A DNA stretch of 64,000 nucleotides, from contig JAUXNJ010000047.1 of assembly GCA_030682795.1 (NCBI GenBank), forward strand, positions 350,845-414,844, read 5' to 3'. Each line of letters begins with the position of its first letter. The first letter of the stretch is position 1. The DNA comes from Sphingobacteriaceae bacterium (GTDB taxonomy: Bacteria; Bacteroidota; Bacteroidia; UBA7662). The position numbers and the translations under genes are program-made. The notes under the pieces are model-generated. The model saw only the letters and a list, made by a program, of their open reading frames with translations. It made no database searches and was not told the DNA's origin. Below are positions 1-8,957 of the stretch, one piece after another.

Positions 1-1504
1 AGCCTGAATGAACAGCGGTAAAGCCTTGAATTCTAACGGTGTCTTGTAGCAATACCGAACCATTAGGCAAAGTCCATTTGGCTGTGGCATTGTGCGTGTA
101 TATTGCTTTGATTTCAACTGTATCTCCTTCGCATATGAGGGTATCTGCCTGAATTTCAAAAAGCGGATCTCCCCGATAATCTCCAAAATAAAGAAAACGC
201 ATTCCTTGGGTAGGATTTCCATGTCGAATGCCTAAAGAAAAGCCCACTGGAGCGCTTATACGAACGGGCATTCCCGCTCCGATGATATTACTATTCAATT
301 CAAAAATGGCCCACCAAAATGAAATATTGGTGCCTGGAAGTGGATTAAACTGCACACCAGGTATTATAAAGCCAGGTGGGCCCCCGTTAACTCGAATGGA
401 ATCCTGATAAGCCACAGGTACAACGAAATTAAAAATAAGCGGATCATTGTTTACCCGCACATATTCATAAACAGAATCGAGCATACAACCTAAGCCTGGT
501 ACAACCGACATGCCTACACTACAGCCTATGCCGCTGTATTGTACCAAGGCAACTGGTTTGTTGGCAAACACTGTTTGTACAGCAACATTCGATAAAAAGC
601 TACGGTATTCGCCCGCATTCAAAGTAATGGTAGACTGGGCACTGCCTTCAAAAGCAATCCTTGTTCGATCATAAACAGCCACTACCGTTATAACATCGGC
701 ACCCTGCATATTTCCCTTGAGGATAGGATACTGTGATTTTAAGCTTGTTACAGGCAAAATCTGATCCCCAGTCAAATCTCCGCAAGTCCCTATTCTCACT
801 TGTTCATCCTTAATGGTGATTGCAATGCGCTTGCTAGAGGTAATTTTAACAGCATTGGGCTTATTCTGTCGGCGCCAATCAATGGATCTTATCGAATAAG
901 TCTGACCCGCATTTAACGTTACAGTTACTGGTATGTTAGCGGAAATCCCAAACAGATTGACGGGCGACTCAATGGTAATTACGGTCGCGTTTTCCACGGC
1001 CACCATGTCGATACTCGCATAAGGCACGAAGCTTAGACTACTATCACTGTGCAATTGATCTTGGAAAGCAGTATAAAATACATTCCCTAATGCAGGGTCG
1101 CCTTTCAAATTAAACAGTTCCTGATTACACCTACAATCGATGCTTCCTACTTCATAATATGCTTGTATTTTACGGCTTGCTCGAATGCGCACCCCTCTGT
1201 TCTGAGGGATATTTGGCAATTGATTCACCAAATTGACTGAAAACGCACTCACATTGATAAAACCTGAAGAAGCAGGCAAGAGTTGTAAAGTACTAGGTAA
1301 GATGGCTGTGTTGGCAGGTACGTCCAAAATCACGTTTACCGTATCAGAACTGGGATTAATAAAATGAAAGCGGTAAGGAAAATCTGGTTGAACAGTGGTA
1401 TGTTGTACATGCGGTACTGCAAACCAAAAAAGCGTATCCGACTGCGCAGTAACGGTGTGCAGATTCAAAAGTAACGAAAGGCAGAAAAAACAAACAAATC
1501 TCAT
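1..1504 (-). CDS. Large secreted IgGFc-binding-like protein (3' part outside window)
   Basis: The reading frame is open on the minus strand from an ATG at 1504 to the window edge, so only about the first 501 residues are visible. It starts with a signal peptide (MRFVCFFCLSLLLNLHTVTAQ) and continues in register with the next gene: both share a D-T-(L/V)-F-W-F-A-(V/A)-P-H opening, a C-x-C-N cysteine pair near residue 130, an A-I-T-I-K-D stretch, and the pattern C-x-DLTGDQ. That layout matches the IgGFc-binding N-terminal-like domain found in large Bacteroidota surface or secreted proteins. It is a tandem paralogue of the downstream 937-residue protein, with a 135-bp gap. The role is unknown; adhesion or matrix binding is only inferred from the family name. 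The missing C-terminus should carry Ig/PKD repeats and a T9SS sorting domain. Confidence 0.8.
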   Translation of the reverse strand, partial: MRFVCFFCLSLLLNLHTVTAQSDTLFWFAVPHVQHTTVQPDFPYRFHFINPSSDTVNVILDVPANTAILPSTLQLLPASSGFINVSAFSVNLVNQLPNIPQNRGVRIRASRKIQAYYEVGSIDCRCNQELFNLKGDPALGNVFYTAFQDQLHSDSSLSFVPYASIDMVAVENATVITIESPVNLFGISANIPVTVTLNAGQTYSIRSIDWRRQNKPNAVKITSSKRIAITIKDEQVRIGTCGDLTGDQILPVTSLKSQYPILKGNMQGADVITVVAVYDRTRIAFEGSAQSTITLNAGEYRSFLSNVAVQTVFANKPVALVQYSGIGCSVGMSVVPGLGCMLDSVYEYVRVNNDPLIFNFVVPVAYQDSIRVNGGPPGFIIPGVQFNPLPGTNISFWWAIFELNSNIIGAGMPVRISAPVGFSLGIRHGNPTQGMRFLYFGDYRGDPLFEIQADTLICEGDTVEIKAIYTHNATAKWTLPNGSVLLQDTVRIQGFTAVHSG

Positions 1505-1639
1505 ATTGTACCTGTTCGAAATTCTAATTTACACAAGACATGCTCAAGGTACAATCAAGATCCTGACTAAAAGTCACTTGTTTGTCAGACTACGCGAAAT
1601 CCTCATCATGATCAAACATAAAAGAGCTGATGCACAGTG

Positions 1640-4453
1640 TCACCTGATCAACTTGAGCACTCCCGACTTTACTCCACGCTCACCTATACTGGGCAGGTAG
1701 TAAAATATATATGCATATACTCCAGATTCGGCAGGCGTATTATTGATATACCCATCCCAACCTTCTTCCCAATTGCTCGTCTCAAACAGCAACTGCCCCC
1801 AACGATTGTAAATAGCTAAAAATCCTTCTTCAAATCCTTCTCCATACACCCTAAAACGATCATTAACTGCATCGCCATTTGGTGTAAAAGTATTTGGAAT
1901 AAAAATGAGTAAGGTATCTACAACTTCGATGGTTGTGGTGGTACTGTCTTTACAGCCAAAAAGACTGTCTAAAGCCAAAAGTTTTATAGTATAAATGCCT
2001 GTTGACTCAAATAAATAGCTCAAATTCAATTGGTTTCCAACCAAGGAATCACCTTTAAACCATTCATAACTCGTTGCACCAATCGAACTATTAGAAAAAT
2101 CAACTTGTAACGGCCTGACTCCTTTTCGCCTGTTCGCCTGCAAGGATGCCTCAATATCGTGGTTCAAAATTAACCTCGACAGCCTGAAAGTTGTGTCTAC
2201 ACAAGGGTTTTGAAGCCGTACTTCAACCTCAAATACACCTCTTTCGGTACTCGTAAATACGCTGTCTATCGCGTTTGGCATCACAACGCCATTCAAATAC
2301 CATTGATATCCTTGTGCTAGTTGTGGCACAAACAAAGTAACAGGATCACCTTTGCATAGTATGCTGTCAGGCACGAGCGAAATATTACCAAAATTCAATA
2401 CACCTCCAACTATAGTAAAGTTCACAACGCTTGAGCTACAATTGCCAACAATATGCACAATACTATAGTTTCCACTTGCAAAAAGAAATAAAACTGAATC
2501 AGTCAAATTATTACTTACACCTCTGGAATCAATCAAATGATAAGAACCAATTGGAGTATAATTTCTAATCAGCAATCGCACACTATCATCGTCACAAATG
2601 GAGGTCCCGGATAGCTGAATATCTGGCGTTTGCGCTGATAAAACAACTATACGAATGAGTGTACTGGAGTCCCTAACATTACAACTGTCCGTCCATCTAA
2701 CGTAATAACTTCCCGCATTAAATAGCGAAACGCTATTTCCCGTAATTGTAAGACTATTCCCAGCCCCATCAATTAAATCAACTCGCTGTAATGCACCTGA
2801 ACGTGAAAGGAGCAATTGAACAGTATCCCCCGCGCAAATCGTATCATTACCCAACAAAGTAACATTTACCTGACCAGGTGCAATCAGACTTAAGTAAACA
2901 CTATCTAAAAGTGGACCACAAGCACTCGAATCACTTACTACATACCAACCAGTATCCGACTGACTAAAGGACGAGATCTGTAATTGACTTGTTAACTGTT
3001 GACTACCATTCGGACGTCTCCATAACACGCTCATGGTAATGTTTGTCCTGAGAACTACACTATCTCCTAAACAAAATCTTCCATCCGGCTTATTGCTAAG
3101 AATCTCCAATGGATCATATTGACTAAAGTTTGAGTAAAAAGCATATCTCGTCCCTTCTGTATGAAATCCGTGCAATACTCCTAACACAAAAGGTTGCGTA
3201 AGATTTGAAACTCTACCAACCTGTAGGGCAGGCAATTGTGCTGTTGTTACCAAGATATCGGCATAAAAATAAGCATTTGCGCTTCCTGGAACTGGGAGCC
3301 AACTCACGGCACCAAATAGTCCAACAGCACCATTAAACCTAAAGCCCCCTTGGCCTCCAGCAGGGACAATAATTTGCAAGCGATAGGCACGATTATTCCT
3401 TCGGGGGACCTGAAACTCTGTACCAGTGATACAAGTTAATCCAGGCAAAATGGCATTTCCAAGTTCACAAGTAAAGCCACTGAAATGACTTACCAAGAAT
3501 GGCTCTGCTGAGGATATGTATGTTGCAGCGCCTGCAGAGGTAGTAGAAATGGGAACACCTGCAGTCGTTATTCCAACGCTAACGCCATTCACAAGTACAG
3601 GCACACCACTTACAGAAGGTATTATGATGATAACATCTGGAATGGTTAGAGCACCTCTAATTACTGCATATTCCTTCGAATAACTACTAACTGGTATAAG
3701 CTGATCGCCGGTCAAATCAGCGCAAAAACCACTTTGAGGTCTCACTAAATCGTCCTTTATAGTTATTGCTACTGGCTTATTAGATGTGACCCTGCTACCC
3801 GAAGGTCGCTGGCCTGCTAAATGGGTAGCTGCTGTCGCAGAATAGGATTGCCCCCTATTGAGCACTATTTGGAATGATACTCCTGCTGGCCTGCCAACCA
3901 AAGCTGTAGTAGGCAAAATTTGAACAAGCGTAGAATCAGCAGTTGCTACAATATCAAAACTCGCTACCGGCTGTGGCGAATACAAATTGTCATTTGGCCA
4001 TGACTGCTGGAAAGGCACATAAAACAATTGGCCCAATCCAGACTTTCCTTTTAAAGTAAAGATCTCCGGATTACACTCACAAAAGCCACTCACTACTTCA
4101 TATGTAACCTGTACAGCTTGACTAGAGGATATTTTTATTCCTCGATTCAAAACTACATTAGGTATATCATGAATAATTTGCGCATTAAATGATGTCATGT
4201 TCACGAAAGAAACCCCTCCAGCAGCTACAATAGTCACGATAGGAATAAACGCTGGATTGGCAGGCATTTCAACTGTTACAGTTGCTGGGCTTGTGTTAGG
4301 ATTGGAAACTATAAATTGAATCGGTATGTGAAAATTTTGGGTTGTATTTACCCAAGTGTGGGGGGCCGCAAACCAAAATACAGTGTCAATCTGCGCTAGG
4401 GCAGAATGAAACCAGCAAAAAAAGCAACATAAAAGCAAAAAATGTTTACGCAT
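1640..4453 (-). CDS. Secreted IgGFc-binding-like protein with gliding-type C-terminal (T9SS) sorting domain
   Basis: This 937-residue protein begins MRKHFLLLCCFFCWFHSALAQ, a clear signal peptide. An in-frame TTG 27 bp upstream was rejected because the extension would translate a transcription terminator. Residues about 25-450 form the IgGFc-binding-like region shared with the preceding paralogue. Residues about 455-770 hold several cysteine-containing Ig-like repeats of the kind 'C.GDSV.L', and about 785-850 resemble a PKD domain (VDFSNSSIGATSYEW). The last 85 residues are a gliding-motility-associated C-terminal domain (IPNTFTPNGDAVND, IYNRWGQLLFE, WDGYINN, SGVYAYIFYY), which directs export by the type IX system. 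It is therefore expected outside the cell or on the surface. Ligand and function are unknown; a binding or adhesive role is inference. Confidence 0.88.
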   Translation of the reverse strand: MRKHFLLLCCFFCWFHSALAQIDTVFWFAAPHTWVNTTQNFHIPIQFIVSNPNTSPATVTVEMPANPAFIPIVTIVAAGGVSFVNMTSFNAQIIHDIPNVVLNRGIKISSSQAVQVTYEVVSGFCECNPEIFTLKGKSGLGQLFYVPFQQSWPNDNLYSPQPVASFDIVATADSTLVQILPTTALVGRPAGVSFQIVLNRGQSYSATAATHLAGQRPSGSRVTSNKPVAITIKDDLVRPQSGFCADLTGDQLIPVSSYSKEYAVIRGALTIPDVIIIIPSVSGVPVLVNGVSVGITTAGVPISTTSAGAATYISSAEPFLVSHFSGFTCELGNAILPGLTCITGTEFQVPRRNNRAYRLQIIVPAGGQGGFRFNGAVGLFGAVSWLPVPGSANAYFYADILVTTAQLPALQVGRVSNLTQPFVLGVLHGFHTEGTRYAFYSNFSQYDPLEILSNKPDGRFCLGDSVVLRTNITMSVLWRRPNGSQQLTSQLQISSFSQSDTGWYVVSDSSACGPLLDSVYLSLIAPGQVNVTLLGNDTICAGDTVQLLLSRSGALQRVDLIDGAGNSLTITGNSVSLFNAGSYYVRWTDSCNVRDSSTLIRIVVLSAQTPDIQLSGTSICDDDSVRLLIRNYTPIGSYHLIDSRGVSNNLTDSVLFLFASGNYSIVHIVGNCSSSVVNFTIVGGVLNFGNISLVPDSILCKGDPVTLFVPQLAQGYQWYLNGVVMPNAIDSVFTSTERGVFEVEVRLQNPCVDTTFRLSRLILNHDIEASLQANRRKGVRPLQVDFSNSSIGATSYEWFKGDSLVGNQLNLSYLFESTGIYTIKLLALDSLFGCKDSTTTTIEVVDTLLIFIPNTFTPNGDAVNDRFRVYGEGFEEGFLAIYNRWGQLLFETSNWEEGWDGYINNTPAESGVYAYIFYYLPSIGERGVKSGVLKLIR

Positions 4454-4476
4454 AAAAAAAGTCGCCCGAAGGCGAC
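4454..4476 (-). terminator. Rho-independent terminator of the nqr operon, abutting the next start codon
   Basis: On the minus strand the sequence reads GTCGCC-TTCG-GGCGAC followed by seven T, a perfect 6-bp stem closed by a stable UUCG-type tetraloop. It lies 20 bp past the nqrF stop. The last T of the tract is immediately followed by the ATG of the downstream secreted-protein gene, so that gene has no room for its own leader unless it is transcribed by read-through or starts leaderless. Confidence 0.85.
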
Positions 4477-4495
4477 TCAATATACACTAAAAACA

Positions 4496-5815
4496 TTAAC
4501 CTCCAAAATCATCGAAGCTCACGTGCTCTTCTGGAATACCCCAGTCGTCGCACATTTTAACAACGGCCGCGTTCATCATTGGCGGTCCGCAGAAATAGAA
4601 CTCAATTTCTTCTGGATCGCTATGCTTAGATAGATAATTATCGATGAAGGCCTGGTGTACAAATCCTAAAAATCCATCACCTTCACGGTCTTCTACCCCT
4701 GTAACCACTTTCCAATTGTCTTCTGGCATCGGCTCAGAAAGCACTACATGGAAACGGAAATTCGGAAACTCCTTTTCAATAGCCCGGAACTCATCGATAT
4801 AGAAAAGTTCACGCTTTGAACGGCCACCATACCAGAAACTCACTTTACGATCGGTACGCAACGTATGGAAAAGGTGATAAATGTGGCTTCTCAATGGCGC
4901 CATACCAGCACCACCACCTATGTACACCATTTCGTTTTGCGTTGGGCGGATGAAAAACTCACCGTACGGACCCGAAATCGTTACTTTATCGCCTGGCTTT
5001 TGTGCAAACACAAATGACGAGCAAATACCAGGATTCACTTGCATCCAACGGTTGTTGGCACGGTCCCATGGTGGGGTTGCAATACGAATGTTCAACATGA
5101 TGATGTTGCCTTCGGCAGGGTGGTTAGCCATGGAGTAGGCACGGAAGATTGGTTCAGGATTTTTCATCTTGAGGTCCCACAAATTGAATTTGTCCCAATC
5201 TTCTTTGAACTTGTCTTTGCCAGCCGGATCGTTTGGATGCGGGGCAATGTCCATGGTGCTGAAATCAACATCACAAGCAGGCACATCCACTTGAATATAA
5301 CCACCTGATTCGAAATCGAGGTGTTCGCCCTCAGGCAAACGTACCACAAACTCCTTGATGAAGGTAGCCACGTTGTAGTTAGACACCACTTCACACTCCC
5401 ACTTCTTAATGCCAAATACCTCTTCAGGTACATGCACCACCATGTCGTTTTTAACTTTTACCTGACAAGCCAAGCGCCAGTTATCGGCTTGCTCCTTGCG
5501 CGACAAATGACCTTTTTCGGTAGGGAGCACATCGCCACCACCGTCGATCACCTGGCACTTACACATGGCACAAGTTCCGCCACCACCACAAGCTGATGGC
5601 AGAAATAACTTGCGCTCGCTTAAAGTGGTTAACAAAGTGCTTCCTGGCTTGGTAATGATGGGATTGGCTTCATCGCCATTCACCACAATTTTGATATCCC
5701 CGGAAGGCACTAATTTCTTCTGAGCGAACATCAGTACAAACACTAACGTGAGGATCACGAATAAAAACGCTCCTACGCTCAAACCTATAATCGTAAATGT
5801 ATCGAGAATCAACAT
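4496..5815 (-). CDS. nqrF: Na+-translocating NADH:quinone oxidoreductase subunit F
   Basis: NqrF is the NADH-oxidising entry subunit of the Na+-pumping NADH:ubiquinone oxidoreductase in the inner membrane. The 439-residue protein has one N-terminal transmembrane helix (about 5-30), a 2Fe-2S ferredoxin domain with the cysteines of SACGGGGTCAMCKC plus a fourth in RLACQV, an FAD-binding RAYSMAN motif, a GPYGEFF loop, and an NADH-binding part with YIGGGAGMAPLRS and a C-terminal FCGPPMMN. It is about 30 residues longer than the commonly cited form because of an insert around residues 185-225 before the FAD motif, which I believe is normal in this phylum. It is the last gene of the operon and starts 9 bp after nqrE. 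Confidence 0.97.
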   Translation of the reverse strand: MLILDTFTIIGLSVGAFLFVILTLVFVLMFAQKKLVPSGDIKIVVNGDEANPIITKPGSTLLTTLSERKLFLPSACGGGGTCAMCKCQVIDGGGDVLPTEKGHLSRKEQADNWRLACQVKVKNDMVVHVPEEVFGIKKWECEVVSNYNVATFIKEFVVRLPEGEHLDFESGGYIQVDVPACDVDFSTMDIAPHPNDPAGKDKFKEDWDKFNLWDLKMKNPEPIFRAYSMANHPAEGNIIMLNIRIATPPWDRANNRWMQVNPGICSSFVFAQKPGDKVTISGPYGEFFIRPTQNEMVYIGGGAGMAPLRSHIYHLFHTLRTDRKVSFWYGGRSKRELFYIDEFRAIEKEFPNFRFHVVLSEPMPEDNWKVVTGVEDREGDGFLGFVHQAFIDNYLSKHSDPEEIEFYFCGPPMMNAAVVKMCDDWGIPEEHVSFDDFGG

Positions 5816-5824
5816 ACTGCTCTA

Positions 5825-6451
5825 TTAAAGATTAATACCCAAAAAGCTCATGAAGGCAATGCCCATCAAACCGGTAATGATGAACGTAATACCTAAACCA
5901 CGCAATGGCTTCGGTACGTCAGAATAACGGATTTTCATACGAATGGCAGCAATGGCTACAATGGCAATCAACCAACCCACGCCTGAACCCAAACCAAATA
6001 CAGTAGCCTCAGACAATGTGTAGTCACGTTCTTGCATAAACAACGAACCACCCAAAATCGAACAGTTTACCGCAATCAACGGCAAGAAAATACCTAATGA
6101 GCCGTACAAGGTTGGAGATACTTTTTCAATGATCATTTCAACCAATTGCACCATAGAGGCAATGGTGGCAATGAACATGATGAAAGCCAAGAAGCTCAAA
6201 TCTACTTCGGCAAAAGCTGGCGACAACCAAGTCAAACCACCCTCTTTCAATACACCATTCAACAACAACCAATTGATAGGTACAGTAATGCCAAGTACGA
6301 AAATAACGGCTGCACCCAAACCGATGGCTGTTTTTACGTTTTTGGAAACGGCCAAGTACGAACACATACCTAAGAAGTAGGCGAAAATCATATTGTCGAC
6401 AAAAATCGACTTAACGAAAATGCTGATTAAATCAACTGCTAAAAACATCAT
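5825..6451 (-). CDS. nqrE: Na+-translocating NADH:quinone oxidoreductase subunit E
   Basis: NqrE is one of the two homologous membrane subunits (with NqrD) that hold an intramembrane iron centre between them and shape the Na+ path. The 208-residue protein is nearly all transmembrane helices and carries the family motifs [23 protein letters not shown] near the N-terminus and [13 protein letters not shown] in the middle; the cysteines in these two motifs are the conserved iron ligands. Two ATG codons are adjacent at the start, so the first residue is uncertain by one. The gene lies 2 bp after nqrD and 9 bp before nqrF. Confidence 0.96.
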   Translation of the reverse strand: MMFLAVDLISIFVKSIFVDNMIFAYFLGMCSYLAVSKNVKTAIGLGAAVIFVLGITVPINWLLLNGVLKEGGLTWLSPAFAEVDLSFLAFIMFIATIASMVQLVEMIIEKVSPTLYGSLGIFLPLIAVNCSILGGSLFMQERDYTLSEATVFGLGSGVGWLIAIVAIAAIRMKIRYSDVPKPLRGLGITFIITGLMGIAFMSFLGINL

Positions 6452-6453
6452 GC

Positions 6454-7116
6454 TTAGGCCTCCTCAAATTTTTGATTGATCGAACGTTGAATCCAAATGA
6501 TAATGGCAATTACAAATAAGGCTCCCGCAGGAATAAGCATCAAGCCATTATTTACATAGCCCATCTGATAAACAGCATCGGGAATCACTTGGAAACCGAA
6601 CAATTTGCCTGAACCAAACAACTCGCGTGCAAAAGCCACAGCCAAAATAATCCAACCATAGCCGGCTGCATTACCCAAGGCATCTAAAACTGAAGGCCCT
6701 GGCTTGTTGCCCATCGCAAACGCTTCCAATCGACCCATGATGATACAGTTGGTGATGATCAAACCTACGAATACCGACAACTGCTTGCTTACATCGTAAA
6801 CAAAGGCCTGCAAAATCTGGTCAACCAAAATTACTAAAACCGAAATAACAGTCAATTGCACAATGATTCGGATACGTGAAGGAATGGCATTGCGAAGCAA
6901 CGACACCGTTAAATTCGCAAAAACCAATACCGCCAATACCGAAATGGCCATTACCGCGGTCGGTTTCATCTGTGTAGTTACCGCCAAAGCTGAACAAATA
7001 CCCAGTACTTGAATGGTAATTGGATTGTTGTCGCTCAATGGATCCACCATTAAAGCGCGATCCTTTTTCGAAAGAAGCGGCTTGGCTTCTTTTACTTTCG
7101 TCTCTACTGCACTCAT
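6454..7116 (-). CDS. nqrD: Na+-translocating NADH:quinone oxidoreductase subunit D
   Basis: NqrD is a polytopic membrane subunit homologous to NqrE and RnfE. The 220-residue protein has the soluble N-terminal extension usual for NqrD, then an [11 protein letters not shown] motif and an [16 protein letters not shown] motif whose cysteines are the expected ligands of the shared iron centre. The start overlaps the nqrC stop by 4 bp (ATGA), which indicates translational coupling. Length and motif order are normal. Confidence 0.96.
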   Translation of the reverse strand: MSAVETKVKEAKPLLSKKDRALMVDPLSDNNPITIQVLGICSALAVTTQMKPTAVMAISVLAVLVFANLTVSLLRNAIPSRIRIIVQLTVISVLVILVDQILQAFVYDVSKQLSVFVGLIITNCIIMGRLEAFAMGNKPGPSVLDALGNAAGYGWIILAVAFARELFGSGKLFGFQVIPDAVYQMGYVNNGLMLIPAGALFVIAIIIWIQRSINQKFEEA

Positions 7117-7814
7117 GACTGAGATTTATTAAGATAAGCTAAATAAAACTGAATGTCTTCCATCAACATATTCGATACCCCGTTGGAAGTGATGGTACCA
7201 CCTGAAATGGCATCTACTTTGTGCATTTCACCTTCGGGCTTGGCACCTTTGGTTACTTGTACGCTCACAAACTCATTGTTTTCGTTAAAAATGCGTTTGT
7301 TTTGAAATTGAGATTCAAATGCAGCGGTGTTGATTTCTGCACCCAAACCTGGCGTTTCGCCTTTGTGGTCGAAAACTACTTCTTTGATGGTTTTACCATC
7401 TTCATCCAAGGCCACATAACCCCAAATCGGTCCCCACAAACCTACCCCTGCCAATTGCAAGATATAAGTCTTCTTACCATTCTCCTCAAAAACATACAAC
7501 GGATAGTTCAATTTATGAGAAGCATCTTTGGCTTTGATGCGCTTGTCCATGGCCAAATCAATATCAAAAGCCTTGATACCTTCTACAACGCTACCATTTT
7601 CGTCGATTACCAACGAAGTGATAAGTTCGTCGAACCGCTTATAGTCGTTCTCCCCTGTTTTACCTACTACGGTAAGGATGTTTTGTTGCTTTTCCTTTTT
7701 ACGGTTAGCATCTTGCATGGGCTTCAGAAAAGTAGCTGCACCTGCCAAAAGCACGGCTGCTACCAAGGTCATAATCACCGCAAAGGTGAGTACATAATTA
7801 TTTGAACTACGCAC
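7113..7814 (-). CDS. nqrC: Na+-translocating NADH:quinone oxidoreductase subunit C (covalent FMN)
   Basis: NqrC carries a covalently bound FMN that takes part in electron transfer through the Na+ pump. The 233-residue protein has a single N-terminal membrane anchor (about 8-30), followed by an FMN-binding domain with GPIWGYVALDEDG and ETPGLGAEI. Near the C-terminus is the flavinylation site DAISGGTITSNGV: the acceptor threonine is present, but the residue before it is Gly instead of the Ala of the textbook SGAT. The start codon is GTG and overlaps the nqrB stop region by 8 bp. Flavinylation needs an ApbE-type transferase, which is not in this window. Confidence 0.96.
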   Translation of the reverse strand: MRSSNNYVLTFAVIMTLVAAVLLAGAATFLKPMQDANRKKEKQQNILTVVGKTGENDYKRFDELITSLVIDENGSVVEGIKAFDIDLAMDKRIKAKDASHKLNYPLYVFEENGKKTYILQLAGVGLWGPIWGYVALDEDGKTIKEVVFDHKGETPGLGAEINTAAFESQFQNKRIFNENNEFVSVQVTKGAKPEGEMHKVDAISGGTITSNGVSNMLMEDIQFYLAYLNKSQS

Positions 7815-8943
7815 GGGCTAATCTCCTTTTGATGTTTGCTTGAACTACAAAATAATCGATCAAAGGCGCCATCACATTGCCAAACAAAATGGCCAACATG
7901 ATGCCTTCGGGATAGGCTGGATTGAATACTCGGATCATTACCGCCATCAAACCAATTAAAAATCCATAATACCATTTGCCACGCTCTGTTTGCGCAGCCG
8001 TTACCGGGTCGGTAGCCATAAATACAGCACCAAACACCAAACCACCCATTAAAAAGTGGTAGTAGAAAGGCACTTGCATGAATTCGTTTAAAGCCAACCC
8101 GTTAAATACCAAGCCCATAAAGGCAGCACCCATGAATACCGACAACATGATCTTCCAGCTGCCAATGCCGGTGAGAATCAAAAAGGCTGCACCGATGAGG
8201 ATGGCAATCTTGCTCGTTTCTCCTACTGAGCCTGGTATAAAGCCCATCAACATATCGCTAACACTGTAACCAGGTGACCCTGCGATAGAATTGGCCAAGG
8301 CCGTTGCACCACTGTAGGCATCTGCTTTATCGGCAATCCACACCGTGTCGCCAGACATAAAAGTAGGATAGGCAAAGAACAAAAACACCCGTGCCGTTAA
8401 AGCTACGTTTAAGATGTTCATACCTGTACCACCAAATACCTCTTTGGCAAAAATTACCGCAAAAGCTGTAGCTACAGCCACCATCCACAATGGAATGGCT
8501 GGCGGCATTACCAAGGGTATGAGCAAGCCCGATACCAAGAAGCCTTCGTTGATGGCATGGCCCTTTTTAGAAGCAATGAAGAACTCAATGCCTAATCCCA
8601 CACCATAAGAAACCACCACCAAAGGCAATACTTGAATGGCGCCAAAAATCAGTTTATCGATCAAGCCTTCACCGTAACCCAAAAACTCACCATTGCTGAT
8701 GAAATGCTGGTGACCTACGTTGTACATCCCAAATAGCAAGGCAGGAACCATGGCAATCACCACAAAAAACATGGTGCGCTTTAAATCGATGCCCGCTTTG
8801 ATGTGCGTACCGCCGTGTGTTACATGGTCGGGAGTGAATAAAAAGGTTGAAAAACCATCAAAAACCGTGTGGAATTTCTCGTATTTCCCACCCTTTTCGA
8901 ATTGCGGTCTAAACTCTAATATTTTTTCCTTCAGAAACTTCAT
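7807..8943 (-). CDS. nqrB: Na+-translocating NADH:quinone oxidoreductase subunit B (covalent FMN)
   Basis: NqrB is the main membrane subunit, with covalent FMN and part of the Na+ translocation path and quinone site. The 378-residue protein has about ten hydrophobic helices, GGTGMNILNVALTARVFLFFAYP in its middle, and the FMN attachment motif YSGATALANS at about residue 212. The start ATG lies 14 bp after the nqrA stop. The length is slightly shorter than the roughly 410-residue Vibrio form, mostly at the N-terminus. Confidence 0.96.
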   Translation of the reverse strand: MKFLKEKILEFRPQFEKGGKYEKFHTVFDGFSTFLFTPDHVTHGGTHIKAGIDLKRTMFFVVIAMVPALLFGMYNVGHQHFISNGEFLGYGEGLIDKLIFGAIQVLPLVVVSYGVGLGIEFFIASKKGHAINEGFLVSGLLIPLVMPPAIPLWMVAVATAFAVIFAKEVFGGTGMNILNVALTARVFLFFAYPTFMSGDTVWIADKADAYSGATALANSIAGSPGYSVSDMLMGFIPGSVGETSKIAILIGAAFLILTGIGSWKIMLSVFMGAAFMGLVFNGLALNEFMQVPFYYHFLMGGLVFGAVFMATDPVTAAQTERGKWYYGFLIGLMAVMIRVFNPAYPEGIMLAILFGNVMAPLIDYFVVQANIKRRLARA

Positions 8944-8957
8944 ATTCCGATTTTAAA

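Noticed and set aside
7221..7805. 194-residue plus-strand open frame opposite nqrC
   Set aside because: It mirrors the confident nqrC gene, has no domain or signal, and arises from codon structure of the real gene.
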